48,505 nt of DNA, from positions 1 to 48,505 of the forward strand of contig JBBRYP010000025.1 in assembly GCA_038237515.1 (NCBI GenBank), read 5' to 3'. A program made the translations under genes and the position numbers. The stretch is from JBBQDZ01 sp038237515 (GTDB lineage: Bacteria; Actinomycetota; Thermoleophilia; Gaiellales; Gaiellaceae). Under the pieces are notes generated by a model. The model had not been told where the DNA came from and did no database searches. It saw nothing but the letters and a program-made list of their open reading frames with translations. This document shows positions 23,476 through 31,549 of this stretch, piece after piece; positions within the stretch are counted from its first letter, which is position 1; the number at the start of each line of letters is the position of its first letter.

Positions 23476-25380
23476 CTACCGCTCAGGAACGATCGGCAGG
23501 ACGACGTGCGACGGGTGCTCGGCGTCGGCGTACACCTTCTGGTGGGCCACTTGCGACTGTGTGTGCCGGCCCACCGGCTCTCCGGTGTTCGGGTTCAGGT
23601 CGAGCCGGGGGAAGTTCGAGCTCGAGACGTCGAGCCGGATGCGGTGGCCGGCGGCGAAGAGGTTGCTCGTCGGCGCGAGCGAGATCGCGATCGGGTAGAT
23701 CCCGTCCGGCTCCATGAAGACCTCGCGATCCCAGCCCTCCCGGTAGCGGCAGCGGATGATCGAGTCGCTCAGGTTCATGTGGTAGCCGTCGGGATAATTC
23801 TCAGTCGGCGGGTAGACGTCGACGAGCTTCGCCGTGAAGTCGGTGTCCGGCGCCGAGGAGGCGATCCAGAGGTGCACCGTCACCGGCCCGGTCACCTCGA
23901 CCGGCTCAGCGAGAGGCTCCGTCTGGAAGACGAGCACGTCCGGGCGCTCGGCGAGCAACGGGTACGGCGGCTCGGCGCCGAAGATCCCCCGCGCCTCGGC
24001 CTGGTGGGCGGGGCCGGGGGAGAGGACGTTCCGCAGCCGCAGCACCGGGTTGAGGAAGCGCGTCCACATCGCCTCCTGCCCGCCGCCCTCGTCGGGCGGC
24101 AGCTCGCCGATCTGGCAGAGCAGGCCGCCGATGCTCGGCACCGGGTGCGCGGGGTCGTAGGTGAACGCGCGTGGCTGCGCGCCCGCCGTCGGGGGCTCTT
24201 CGCGCAGCGTCCCGTCGCCATGCAGGTGGAACGTCGTCCAGCGCGTTCGCGCAAGCGGCCACTCGTGCTCCTCTCGCCAGCTCCCCCCGTGGTCGAGCTT
24301 TCCCTTCTCCGTCCGGCGGCCGCTGCCGCCGCCCATCACGAAGATCCGGACCGGCGCGTCGTCCTCGACCCCGTTTCGCTCCTCCTTCAGCCAGCGGTCG
24401 AAGAAGCGAAGCTGCTCCTCGAAGTAGCGGCGCACGCCCCAGACGCTCTCCGGGCCGAAGTCGACGTCGAGCGTGAACGTCGCGTCGCCCCGCATCCCGA
24501 CGTGGCTCCAGGGCCCGACGACGAGCCGCTGCGGGGAGTCGTTGCGCCGCGCCATCTCGGCGAAGTACTCGCTGTCGGCATGCGGGAAGCCGTCGTACCA
24601 GCCGGTCGAGTAGGTCCCCGGGACGTCCGCGTGCCGGTCGAAGTGAGCGGTGTAGTCGTTCTCCTCCCGCGCCCACCACTCGTCGTAGGTGCCCCTCGTG
24701 TAGTAGTCGAAGAGCGTCTGTTCGAGCGCGGGGGTGTGGCGCAGCGAGAGCTCACCGGGGCGCCAGGGCATCGAGTGCAGCAGCTCGCGCATCCTCCGCA
24801 GATCGGCCCAGACCTCGTCCTGCTTGGCCGGGTCGTCCGCGATCTCCTGCGCGTCCTGGGCGTGGATGAAGAGCGCCCAGAACATGTGCAGCTGCATCGC
24901 GCCGCCCTCGCGCGACTGGTTCAGGTAGTTGCTCGTCGGGACGACGTCCGGCCAGATCGCTGCGAGGTGCGGCGGCCGCTCGAGCGCGAGTCGTACCTGC
25001 GTGATCGCACCGTACGAGCTGCCCACGGTGCCGACCCGGCCGTTGCTCCACTGGCGCGACGCCAGCCACTCGATCGTGTCGTAGCCGTCCCTGCCCTCGT
25101 GCCGGGTGATCGTGTGGAAGTAGTCGCCGGTGCCCTCCGACCGGTAGCGGTCGCGCAGGTCCTGGAGGGCGACGACGTAGCCGCGCGGGGTGAAGAAGTC
25201 GGCGATTTCCGTGTAGCGCCGGTCGGTCTTGTCGTAGGGCGTCCGGCAGAGGATCGTCGGGAACCGTCCCTCGAGCCAGTCACCGTCGTGAGCCGGGCGG
25301 TAGACGTCTGTGGCGAGCCGGGTCCCGTCGCGCATTGCGACCATGACGTCCTTGGAGACGACGATGCCGTGCTCAGGCAT
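23476..25380 (-). CDS. CocE/NonD-family hydrolase 2
   Basis: The 634-residue serine hydrolase shows KDVMVAMRDGTRLATDVYRP, LQDLRDRYRSEGTGDYFHT, and the nucleophile elbow GTVGSSYGAITQV (Ser122). The cap region follows, then a C-terminal jelly roll ending GHRIRLDVSSSNFPRLDLN. It is a longer paralogue of the protein at 17522. ATG 25380 overlaps the stop of the upstream hydantoinase-A gene by eight bases, so it is translated from the same mRNA as the hyuAB genes. It likely hydrolyses an ester or amide in the same pathway. Confidence 0.9.
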   Translation of the reverse strand: MPEHGIVVSKDVMVAMRDGTRLATDVYRPAHDGDWLEGRFPTILCRTPYDKTDRRYTEIADFFTPRGYVVALQDLRDRYRSEGTGDYFHTITRHEGRDGYDTIEWLASRQWSNGRVGTVGSSYGAITQVRLALERPPHLAAIWPDVVPTSNYLNQSREGGAMQLHMFWALFIHAQDAQEIADDPAKQDEVWADLRRMRELLHSMPWRPGELSLRHTPALEQTLFDYYTRGTYDEWWAREENDYTAHFDRHADVPGTYSTGWYDGFPHADSEYFAEMARRNDSPQRLVVGPWSHVGMRGDATFTLDVDFGPESVWGVRRYFEEQLRFFDRWLKEERNGVEDDAPVRIFVMGGGSGRRTEKGKLDHGGSWREEHEWPLARTRWTTFHLHGDGTLREEPPTAGAQPRAFTYDPAHPVPSIGGLLCQIGELPPDEGGGQEAMWTRFLNPVLRLRNVLSPGPAHQAEARGIFGAEPPYPLLAERPDVLVFQTEPLAEPVEVTGPVTVHLWIASSAPDTDFTAKLVDVYPPTENYPDGYHMNLSDSIIRCRYREGWDREVFMEPDGIYPIAISLAPTSNLFAAGHRIRLDVSSSNFPRLDLNPNTGEPVGRHTQSQVAHQKVYADAEHPSHVVLPIVPER

Positions 25381-27433
25381 GGATGAAGAGATTGCCGTAG
25401 TCGTCGATGCGCGCGCGGTAGCCGGGGTGGACGACGATCGTGGAGTCGAACTCCTCGACGATTGCCGGCCCGGCGAGCTCCGCGCCGGCTCCGAGGGCGT
25501 AACGGTCGTAGACCGGGCAGTCGAGGAAGTCGCCGCTCTCGGCGAAATAGACCGGCCGGCGCGCACGCTCCGCAGGGGGTTTCCCCGGCTCGAGCCGCGC
25601 CAGCTGGGGTTTTGCGATCCGCCCGACGGCGGTCAGCCGGAGGTTCACGACCTCGACCGGTTCCTGCTCGGCGCTGAAGCCGTAGGCGCGGTCGTGCGCG
25701 GCATGGAAGCCGCCGACCGCCGCGTCGAGGTCGTCGGCCGGCACCGTCAGCTCGTAGCTCTGGCCGACGTAGCGCATCTCGATCTGCCGCACGAAGGAGA
25801 CCTCTTCGGCAGCGAGTCCCTCGCGCGCGAGCGCGTCTCGGCCTTCCGCCTCCATTCTCGCGAACGCGGCCTCGGCTTCGGCAGGCTCCAGCGCGTCGAC
25901 CCGTCTCAGCATCGCCGCCGTGTAGTCGCGCTTGAGGTCGGTGGAGAGGAGGCCGGTAGCGGAGAAGATCCCGGGACTCGTCGGGACGAGCACCGTCGGC
26001 ATCCCGGCTTCGCGCGCGAGCGCGTTTGCCTGCGCGGGTCCGGCGCCGCCGAACGCGACGAGCACGAAGCCGCGCGGGTCGTACCCGCGCTGCACCGAGA
26101 TCAGGTGCAGCGCGTTCACCATCGCCGCGTTCGCGATCTCGACGATCCCGTGCGCTGCCTGAACCACTGAGAGGCCGAGCGGAACGGCGCAGCGCTCCTC
26201 GATCGCCGCCCGCGCGGCCCCTGCGTCGAGCTCGATCTCGCCACCGAGGAAGTAGGAGGGGTTGAGCCGTCCGAGCACGAGGTTGGCGTCGGTCACCGTC
26301 GGCTCCTCGCCGCCGCGCGAGTAGCAGACGGGGCCGGGGTCGGCCCCCGCGCTCTGCGGCCCGACGCGCAGTAGCCCGCCGGAGTCGATCCAGGCGATCG
26401 ACCCGCCGCCGGCGCCGATCTCGACCAGGTCGATCACGGGCGTCCGCACCGGGTAGCCCGAGAGGGCGAGGCCCCCGATGCCCGCCCTGGCCGCGGCGCC
26501 CACCTGGTACTCCTTCGTGACCTTCGCGGAGCCGTCCTGGATCAGGCCGACCTTCGCTGTCGTCCCGCCCATGTCGAACGAGATCAGGTCGGCGAGGCCG
26601 AGCGCCTCGCCGAGCGAAGCCGCGGCGATCACCCCGGCGGCCGGGCCCGACTCGACCATGAAGACGGGGCGACTCCTCGCGGCAGCGGAGGAGAAGACGC
26701 CGCCACTCGACTGCATCACGAGGAGCTCGGCGTCGACTCCCGCTTCGTGCAGGCGCGCCTCGATGCTCTCCAGGTAGCGGGCGACGACGGGCTGGATGCC
26801 GGCGTTGATCACGGTCGTCGATGCCCTCAGGTACTCCCGGAACTCGGGCGCAACCTGCGAGGAAAGCGAGACGAGCACCTCCGGGCAGACCTCGCGGATG
26901 ATCTCCCCGACCCGGCGCTCGTGCTCTCCGTCGACGTAGGCGTGCAGCAGGCAGACTGCTACGGATTCGACCCGCTCGTCCCGTAGGCGCGTCGCCACCT
27001 CGCGGACACTCCCTTCTTCGAGCGCGACGCGCACCGCGCCGTCCGGCTCGAGCCGCTCGCGAACGCCGAAGCAGAGGTTGCGGGGCACGAGCGGCCGCGG
27101 CTTCTCGAAATGGACGTCGTAGAGGGTGGGGCGGACCTGGCGGGCGATCTCGAGCAGGTCGCGGAAGCCCTCGGTCGTGACGAAGCCGGCTCGTGCGACC
27201 TTGCCTTCGATGATCGAGTTCGTGGCCACCGTCGTCGCGTGCACGACGTAGCGCAGCGCGCCGCCCTCGACGCCGGCCTCCGAGAGGATCCGGCGCGTCG
27301 CCTCCATGAAGCCGGCGGACGGATCGCTCGGGGTCGAGGCCACCTTCGCGATCCGCACGGCACCCGTCTCCTCGTCGACGAGCGTCGCATCCGTGAAGGT
27401 TCCTCCGATATCTACGCCTAGCCGAAAGCTCAC
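25373..27433 (-). CDS. hyuA: Hydantoinase/oxoprolinase subunit A (HyuA-like), copy 1
   Basis: The 686-residue protein begins FRLGVDIGGTFTDATLVDE, the phosphate-1 loop of this ASKHA-type ATPase. It has VVHATTVATNSIIEG, a second ATP motif LISFDMGGTTAKVGL, and VEIGAGGGSIAWID. With HyuB these enzymes use ATP to open cyclic amides: 5-oxoproline, hydantoins or N-methylhydantoin; acetone carboxylase is a relative. The start is GTG 27433, overlapping HyuB by four bases. The substrate cannot be read from sequence, but a FAD amine oxidase and a sarcosine-oxidase-type cluster nearby favour N-methylhydantoin-like compounds (inference). Confidence 0.92.
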   Translation of the reverse strand: MSFRLGVDIGGTFTDATLVDEETGAVRIAKVASTPSDPSAGFMEATRRILSEAGVEGGALRYVVHATTVATNSIIEGKVARAGFVTTEGFRDLLEIARQVRPTLYDVHFEKPRPLVPRNLCFGVRERLEPDGAVRVALEEGSVREVATRLRDERVESVAVCLLHAYVDGEHERRVGEIIREVCPEVLVSLSSQVAPEFREYLRASTTVINAGIQPVVARYLESIEARLHEAGVDAELLVMQSSGGVFSSAAARSRPVFMVESGPAAGVIAAASLGEALGLADLISFDMGGTTAKVGLIQDGSAKVTKEYQVGAAARAGIGGLALSGYPVRTPVIDLVEIGAGGGSIAWIDSGGLLRVGPQSAGADPGPVCYSRGGEEPTVTDANLVLGRLNPSYFLGGEIELDAGAARAAIEERCAVPLGLSVVQAAHGIVEIANAAMVNALHLISVQRGYDPRGFVLVAFGGAGPAQANALAREAGMPTVLVPTSPGIFSATGLLSTDLKRDYTAAMLRRVDALEPAEAEAAFARMEAEGRDALAREGLAAEEVSFVRQIEMRYVGQSYELTVPADDLDAAVGGFHAAHDRAYGFSAEQEPVEVVNLRLTAVGRIAKPQLARLEPGKPPAERARRPVYFAESGDFLDCPVYDRYALGAGAELAGPAIVEEFDSTIVVHPGYRARIDDYGNLFIHA

Positions 27434-29130
27434 TCCCGCAGCCTCGCCGTCCCGGCCTCGTCCACGCGGCCGTCGACGATCGCGACGCCGTACTCCTCTC
27501 GCGCGCGCACGGCGCTGACCTTGCGCTCGATCACGTCGCGCAGCACGCGCTCGGGGTCGCGCTCGTGCGGAGGGCCGTAGCCGCCGCCGCCGCAGGTGCG
27601 GTAGCTGACCACGTCGCCGGCGCCGATCTCGAGCGTCGTCTTCGACCCGAGGCGCCGCCCCTCGCGGTCGGGGTTCAGGACGTACTCGGCCTTGCGGCCG
27701 GGGAGGCCGCCGAAGAGGCCCCACGGGCCCGAGCGGTCGCGGTCGGCGAGGATCGAGAAGGTCGTCGGCCGGTCGAAGCGGTAGTCCTTGCGCAGGCCGA
27801 GCCCGCCGCGGAAGCGGCCGGGGCCGTCGGAGTCCTCGACGAGCTCGAGGCACTCGACGCGCACGGGGTAGCCGCGCTCGGTCTCCTCGACGGGCGCGTT
27901 CTCGGTGTTCTGGCCGTGCGTCTGCACCGCGTCCGGGCCGTCGCTTCCGATCCGGCCGCCGTAGCCGCCGGCGAAGGTCTCGAGGAAGCAGTAGTACTCG
28001 CCCGTCTCGGGGTCGACGCCGCCGAAGCCGGCGTGGCACATCATCGCCTTGGTCCCCGCCGGCACCCGGTCGGGCATCGCATCGGAGAGCGCCTTGAAGA
28101 TGATGTCGTTCAACCTCGTCTGGGTCTCCCAGCCGCCGACGACCGGCGAGGGCGCCGTGCAGTTCGTCACCGACCCGAGCGGCGCGTCGAGCCGCACCAG
28201 CCGGTAGAAGCCGTCGTTCACCGGCAGGTCCGGGTCGACGAGGCACTTGACGGCGTAGGCGCAGGCCGAGTAGGTCTGCGCGTAGGTCGAGTTGACGGGC
28301 GCGCGCCGCTGGGGGTCCGAGCCGACGGTGTCGAAACGAACGCCCTCCGGACCGATCGTCACGCGCACGCGCAGGTACACGGGATCCTCGGTGTAGCCGT
28401 CGTTGTCGACCGTGCCGTCGGCCTCGAAGGTGCCGCTCGGGAGCTTCGCGAGCTCGGCGCGGGTGCGCCGCTCGGTGTAGTCGAGCAGTTCCTCCATCGC
28501 CTGCGCGACCGTCTCGAGGCCGTGGCGCTCGACGAGTGCCTGCAGCCGGCGCACGCCCGTGTTGTTGGCGGCGACCTGGGCGCGAAGGTCGCCGGCCGTC
28601 TCGTGCTTGGAGCGGATCTGCGCGAGGAGGAGGCGGAAGACGTCCGGCACGAGGCGCCCCGCCTCGACGACCTTGACCGGCGGGATGATCACGCCCTCCT
28701 GGTAGACCTCGCGGAAGGCGCCGATCGACGCCGGAGCGCCGCCGCCGACGTCCACGTGGTGGGCGAGGTTCGTCACGTACCCGAGCAGCCGCCCGCCGGC
28801 GTGGACCGGAGCGATCAGGCTGATGTCGTTCAGGTGGACGCCGCCCGGGAACGGCTCGTTCGTGACGATCATGTCGCCCGGGCCGAGGTTCTCGGGTCCG
28901 TACTCGAGCACCGCCTTCGGCACCTGCTCGACCATCGACCCGAGGTGGACCGGCTGCGCGAACCCCTGCGCGACCGAGCGGAGCTCCGCGTCGAAGAACG
29001 CGCAGGAGAAGTCGGAGCGCGTCTTGATGTTCGTCGAGTAGGCGCTGCGGCGGAGCGCGAGCACCATCTCGTCGGTCGCGGCGACGAGCGCGTTACGGAT
29101 CACCTCGAAGGTGATCGGGTCGAGCGTCAC
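27430..29130 (-). CDS. hyuB: Hydantoinase/oxoprolinase subunit B (HyuB-like), copy 1
   Basis: The 566-residue protein has the HyuB opening LDPITFEVIRNALVAATDEM, FSCAFFDAELRSVAQG, GDMIVTNEPFPGGVHLNDIS, NLAHHVDVGGGAP, and the C-terminal FRGGLGLRKDYRF and TCGGGGYGPPHERDPE. It is the partner of the A subunit that follows. GTG 29130 overlaps the upstream enolase-like gene by four bases (GTGA). The order here is B then A, the reverse of the second pair in the same operon (A at 33234-35279, B at 31550-33241). Confidence 0.92.
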   Translation of the reverse strand: MTLDPITFEVIRNALVAATDEMVLALRRSAYSTNIKTRSDFSCAFFDAELRSVAQGFAQPVHLGSMVEQVPKAVLEYGPENLGPGDMIVTNEPFPGGVHLNDISLIAPVHAGGRLLGYVTNLAHHVDVGGGAPASIGAFREVYQEGVIIPPVKVVEAGRLVPDVFRLLLAQIRSKHETAGDLRAQVAANNTGVRRLQALVERHGLETVAQAMEELLDYTERRTRAELAKLPSGTFEADGTVDNDGYTEDPVYLRVRVTIGPEGVRFDTVGSDPQRRAPVNSTYAQTYSACAYAVKCLVDPDLPVNDGFYRLVRLDAPLGSVTNCTAPSPVVGGWETQTRLNDIIFKALSDAMPDRVPAGTKAMMCHAGFGGVDPETGEYYCFLETFAGGYGGRIGSDGPDAVQTHGQNTENAPVEETERGYPVRVECLELVEDSDGPGRFRGGLGLRKDYRFDRPTTFSILADRDRSGPWGLFGGLPGRKAEYVLNPDREGRRLGSKTTLEIGAGDVVSYRTCGGGGYGPPHERDPERVLRDVIERKVSAVRAREEYGVAIVDGRVDEAGTARLRE

Positions 29131-30284
29131 CGCAGGCCCCCGGCGTGCGAGGCCTCGACCGAGCGGTAGGCCCCGTCGGAGCGGTAGCGTTCGTGCGCCC
29201 GCTCGACCGCGTCGGGGTCGAGCTCGAATCCGAGCCCCGGCCTGTCGGGCACCGCGACGCGCCCGCCGCGGAGCACCGGCGGCTCGAGCACGAGCGGGTC
29301 GGCGAGCAGCTGGTGCATCGCCTGGTTCCCGAGCGTCAGGTTGGGGATCGCGGACATCACCTGGAGCGCCGCGAAGGTGGAGATCGCGCTCTCCATGCAG
29401 GCATGCCGGTTGAGCGGTAGCCCGTGGTCGGCCACCGTCTGCGCGAGCTGGCGCAGCCGCCAGAGGCCGCCGCACTCGTGGTGGCCGAGGACGATCACGT
29501 CGGCGGCCTCCCGCTCGAGCACCGCGCGCAGCTCCGGCGCCGTGTAGACGGCCTGGTCGGCGGCGATCTTCGTCTGCACGGAGCGCCGGACGCGCGCGAG
29601 CCCGGCGACGTTCGCCGCCTCGACGGGCTGCTCGACCCAGTCGATGCCGTACGGCTCGAGGCTGCGGATCCTCTCGACCGCGGTCGGGACGTCCCACGCC
29701 TCGTTCGGGTCGACCCGAAGCGCGACCTCGGGCCCGATCGCCTCGCGCACCGCCGCGACGACGGCCTCGTCGGCCTCGCGGGCGCGGCCGACCTTGACGT
29801 AGGCGACGCGGTAGCCCTCCGCTGCCAGCTCGCCTGCGTGGCGCGCGAGCTCCTCCGCGGACTCTCCTTGCGCGAACGCCATGAAGTCGACCTCCTCGCG
29901 CACCCGTCCGCCGAGGAACGTCGACGCCGGGACGCCGAGCGACTTGCCGAGCGCATCCCAGCAGGCGACCTCGATTCCGGAGAGGATCTGGTTCGTCCAG
30001 CGCGGCGTGACACGCCACCGGCCTCGCCTCGAGAGTTCGGCGAGAGCGGCCTCTACGTCCCCCGGAGAGCGGCCGAGGAACGCCTCCGCGATCAGCCGCC
30101 CGTAGGACTCGACCGCCGCCGGGTCCTCGCAGATCGAGTCGCCGTAGCCGACCGCGCCGTCGTCGAGCTCGACCTTCCAGAGGACGAGGTTGGCGCCGAG
30201 CTGCGCGCCCGAGCTCCAGTGGAACGGCCGCTCGAGCGGGATCGCGAGGGCGGTGGACTCGACGCGGGAGATCTTCACGCTCAT
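29127..30284 (-). CDS. Mandelate racemase/muconate lactonizing (enolase superfamily) enzyme 2
   Basis: The 385-residue protein begins VKISRVESTALAIPLERPFH. Barrel motifs are VAYVKVGRA, where Tyr replaces the first Lys of K-x-K but the second is kept, RVDPNEAWD, DWVEQPVEAANV and IAADQAVYT for the three metal ligands, and LNRHACMESAIS late. The sixth strand reads VIVLGHHECGGL instead of a Lys. It should act on a carboxylate with an abstractable alpha proton. ATG 30284 overlaps the FAD oxidoreductase by four bases. It has the same length as enzyme 1 but is divergent in sequence, so it probably has a different substrate. Confidence 0.87.
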   Translation of the reverse strand: MSVKISRVESTALAIPLERPFHWSSGAQLGANLVLWKVELDDGAVGYGDSICEDPAAVESYGRLIAEAFLGRSPGDVEAALAELSRRGRWRVTPRWTNQILSGIEVACWDALGKSLGVPASTFLGGRVREEVDFMAFAQGESAEELARHAGELAAEGYRVAYVKVGRAREADEAVVAAVREAIGPEVALRVDPNEAWDVPTAVERIRSLEPYGIDWVEQPVEAANVAGLARVRRSVQTKIAADQAVYTAPELRAVLEREAADVIVLGHHECGGLWRLRQLAQTVADHGLPLNRHACMESAISTFAALQVMSAIPNLTLGNQAMHQLLADPLVLEPPVLRGGRVAVPDRPGLGFELDPDAVERAHERYRSDGAYRSVEASHAGGLR

Positions 30285-31453
30285 GCGCGGTTCCCGGGGC
30301 CCCAGACGGAGCTGAACGTGTCGGCCTCCTCGAAACGGGAGTGCCGGAGCGGCGAGATGTCGATCCCCGGCTCGCGGCCTGCGATCACCTCCGCGAGCGC
30401 CTCGCCGATCGGCGGGCCGATCTTGAAGCAGTGGCCGCTGCCCCCGAACGCCGAGTAGTAGCCCTCGAGCTCCGGCTCGCCGCCGACGATCGGGTACCAG
30501 TCGTCGGTGATGTCGTACATCCCGGAGTACCCGGTGAGGTACTCGACGCGTCCGCGCAGGCTCGGCACGCGCCGGCAGAGCTTGTCGAGCATCTGCTCGA
30601 CGTGCGCCTCGTCCGTGCCGGCGTCGTAGGTCTCGGGGTCGTCGGGCTCGACCTCCTTCGGCCAGCCCTCGCCGACGAGCAGCCGGTCGGTGCCGTGGGG
30701 CCGGAAGTAGAAGTGCTGCACGACGTCGGAGCTGACCGGGATCTCCCCGAAGTCCGCCGGGACGCGTACCTGCGCCTCGTGCTCGCGGCTGAACGTCAGG
30801 TGGTACTCGATTCCGGCCATCCGCCCGATCCGGTCGCCCCACGGGCCTGCGGCGTTGACGACGACCGGGCTGGCGATGTCCCCCTCACTCGTGCGGACGC
30901 CCGCGATCGAGCCGTTCGAGCGCTCGATGCCGGTGACCGCCCGCCCCTCGTGGACGCGCAGCCCCTGCCTTCGCGCCGAGTCGACGAGCGAGCGCGTCGT
31001 CTGCACCGGGTCTGCGTAGCCCGACGTCGTCTCGAGGCAGGCGAGGGCGAGCCCATCGAGCGCGATCGCTGGAAACCGCTCGCCGAGCTCCTCGGGCGTC
31101 AGGATCTCGGTCTGGACGCCGAGCGAGCGCTGGAGCGGGACGACGTTGCGGATCGCCTGCTCCTCCTCCTTCGGAGCCATGACCATGTAGCCGCAGCGGA
31201 CGAAGCCGCTCGGCCCGCCGAGCTCCTCCTCGTCGCCCTCGAACATCTCGACCGCGCGCACGGCGAGCCGGATCGCGACCTCGTTCGAGTAGTGCTGCCT
31301 CACGTTCGCGGCGGAGTACTGCGTGGAGCCCGAGCAGACGGCGCCCTTGTCGAGCAGCGCGACGTCGCCGTAGCCGTTCTTCGTCAGGAAGTGCGCGACG
31401 CTCGCGCCGAGGATCCCGGCGCCGATGACCACCGCGTCCGCCTTTTCAGTCAT
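30281..31453 (-). CDS. FAD-dependent amine oxidoreductase (DAO/SoxB-like)
   Basis: The 390-residue protein has the dinucleotide-binding motif DAVVIGAGILGASVAHFL (about residues 6-23), AGPWGDRIGRMAG in the middle, and GYSGMYDITDDWYPIVGG plus FGGSGHCFKIGPPIGEALAE at the C-terminus. These are typical of sarcosine oxidase, glycine oxidase and dimethylglycine dehydrogenase relatives. It would oxidise a secondary or N-methyl amine. ATG 31453 is used. A second, near-identical start sequence (MTERAEA against MTEKADA) lies 100 bases upstream at the end of the HyuB gene, separated by a hairpin-rich spacer. It is embedded between two hydantoinase pairs, suggesting it oxidises their product. Confidence 0.9.
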   Translation of the reverse strand: MTEKADAVVIGAGILGASVAHFLTKNGYGDVALLDKGAVCSGSTQYSAANVRQHYSNEVAIRLAVRAVEMFEGDEEELGGPSGFVRCGYMVMAPKEEEQAIRNVVPLQRSLGVQTEILTPEELGERFPAIALDGLALACLETTSGYADPVQTTRSLVDSARRQGLRVHEGRAVTGIERSNGSIAGVRTSEGDIASPVVVNAAGPWGDRIGRMAGIEYHLTFSREHEAQVRVPADFGEIPVSSDVVQHFYFRPHGTDRLLVGEGWPKEVEPDDPETYDAGTDEAHVEQMLDKLCRRVPSLRGRVEYLTGYSGMYDITDDWYPIVGGEPELEGYYSAFGGSGHCFKIGPPIGEALAEVIAGREPGIDISPLRHSRFEEADTFSSVWGPGNRA

Positions 31454-31549
31454 CTTGTGCCAGGTTGGCAGCGCAGACGGGCACGCGGCAAGCCGCGCGC
31501 CCTGAGGTCGGCACCGCAAGCGGTGCCTTGGCCGCTTCCGCACGTTCGG
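31454..31549 (-). repeat. Hairpin-bearing spacer that duplicates a gene start
   Basis: Two hairpins lie side by side. GGCACCGC/GCGGTGCC (31510-31527) is a perfect 8-base stem with a 2-base loop, and 31479-31502 is an 11-base stem with one wobble pair and a 2-base loop. On the coding strand both loops are TT. The spacer is flanked by ATGACCGAACGTGCGG (overlapping the HyuB stop at 31550) and ATGACTGAAAAGGCGG (the oxidoreductase start). The upstream ATG opens a 35-codon frame that ends at the real start. Confidence 0.6.
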
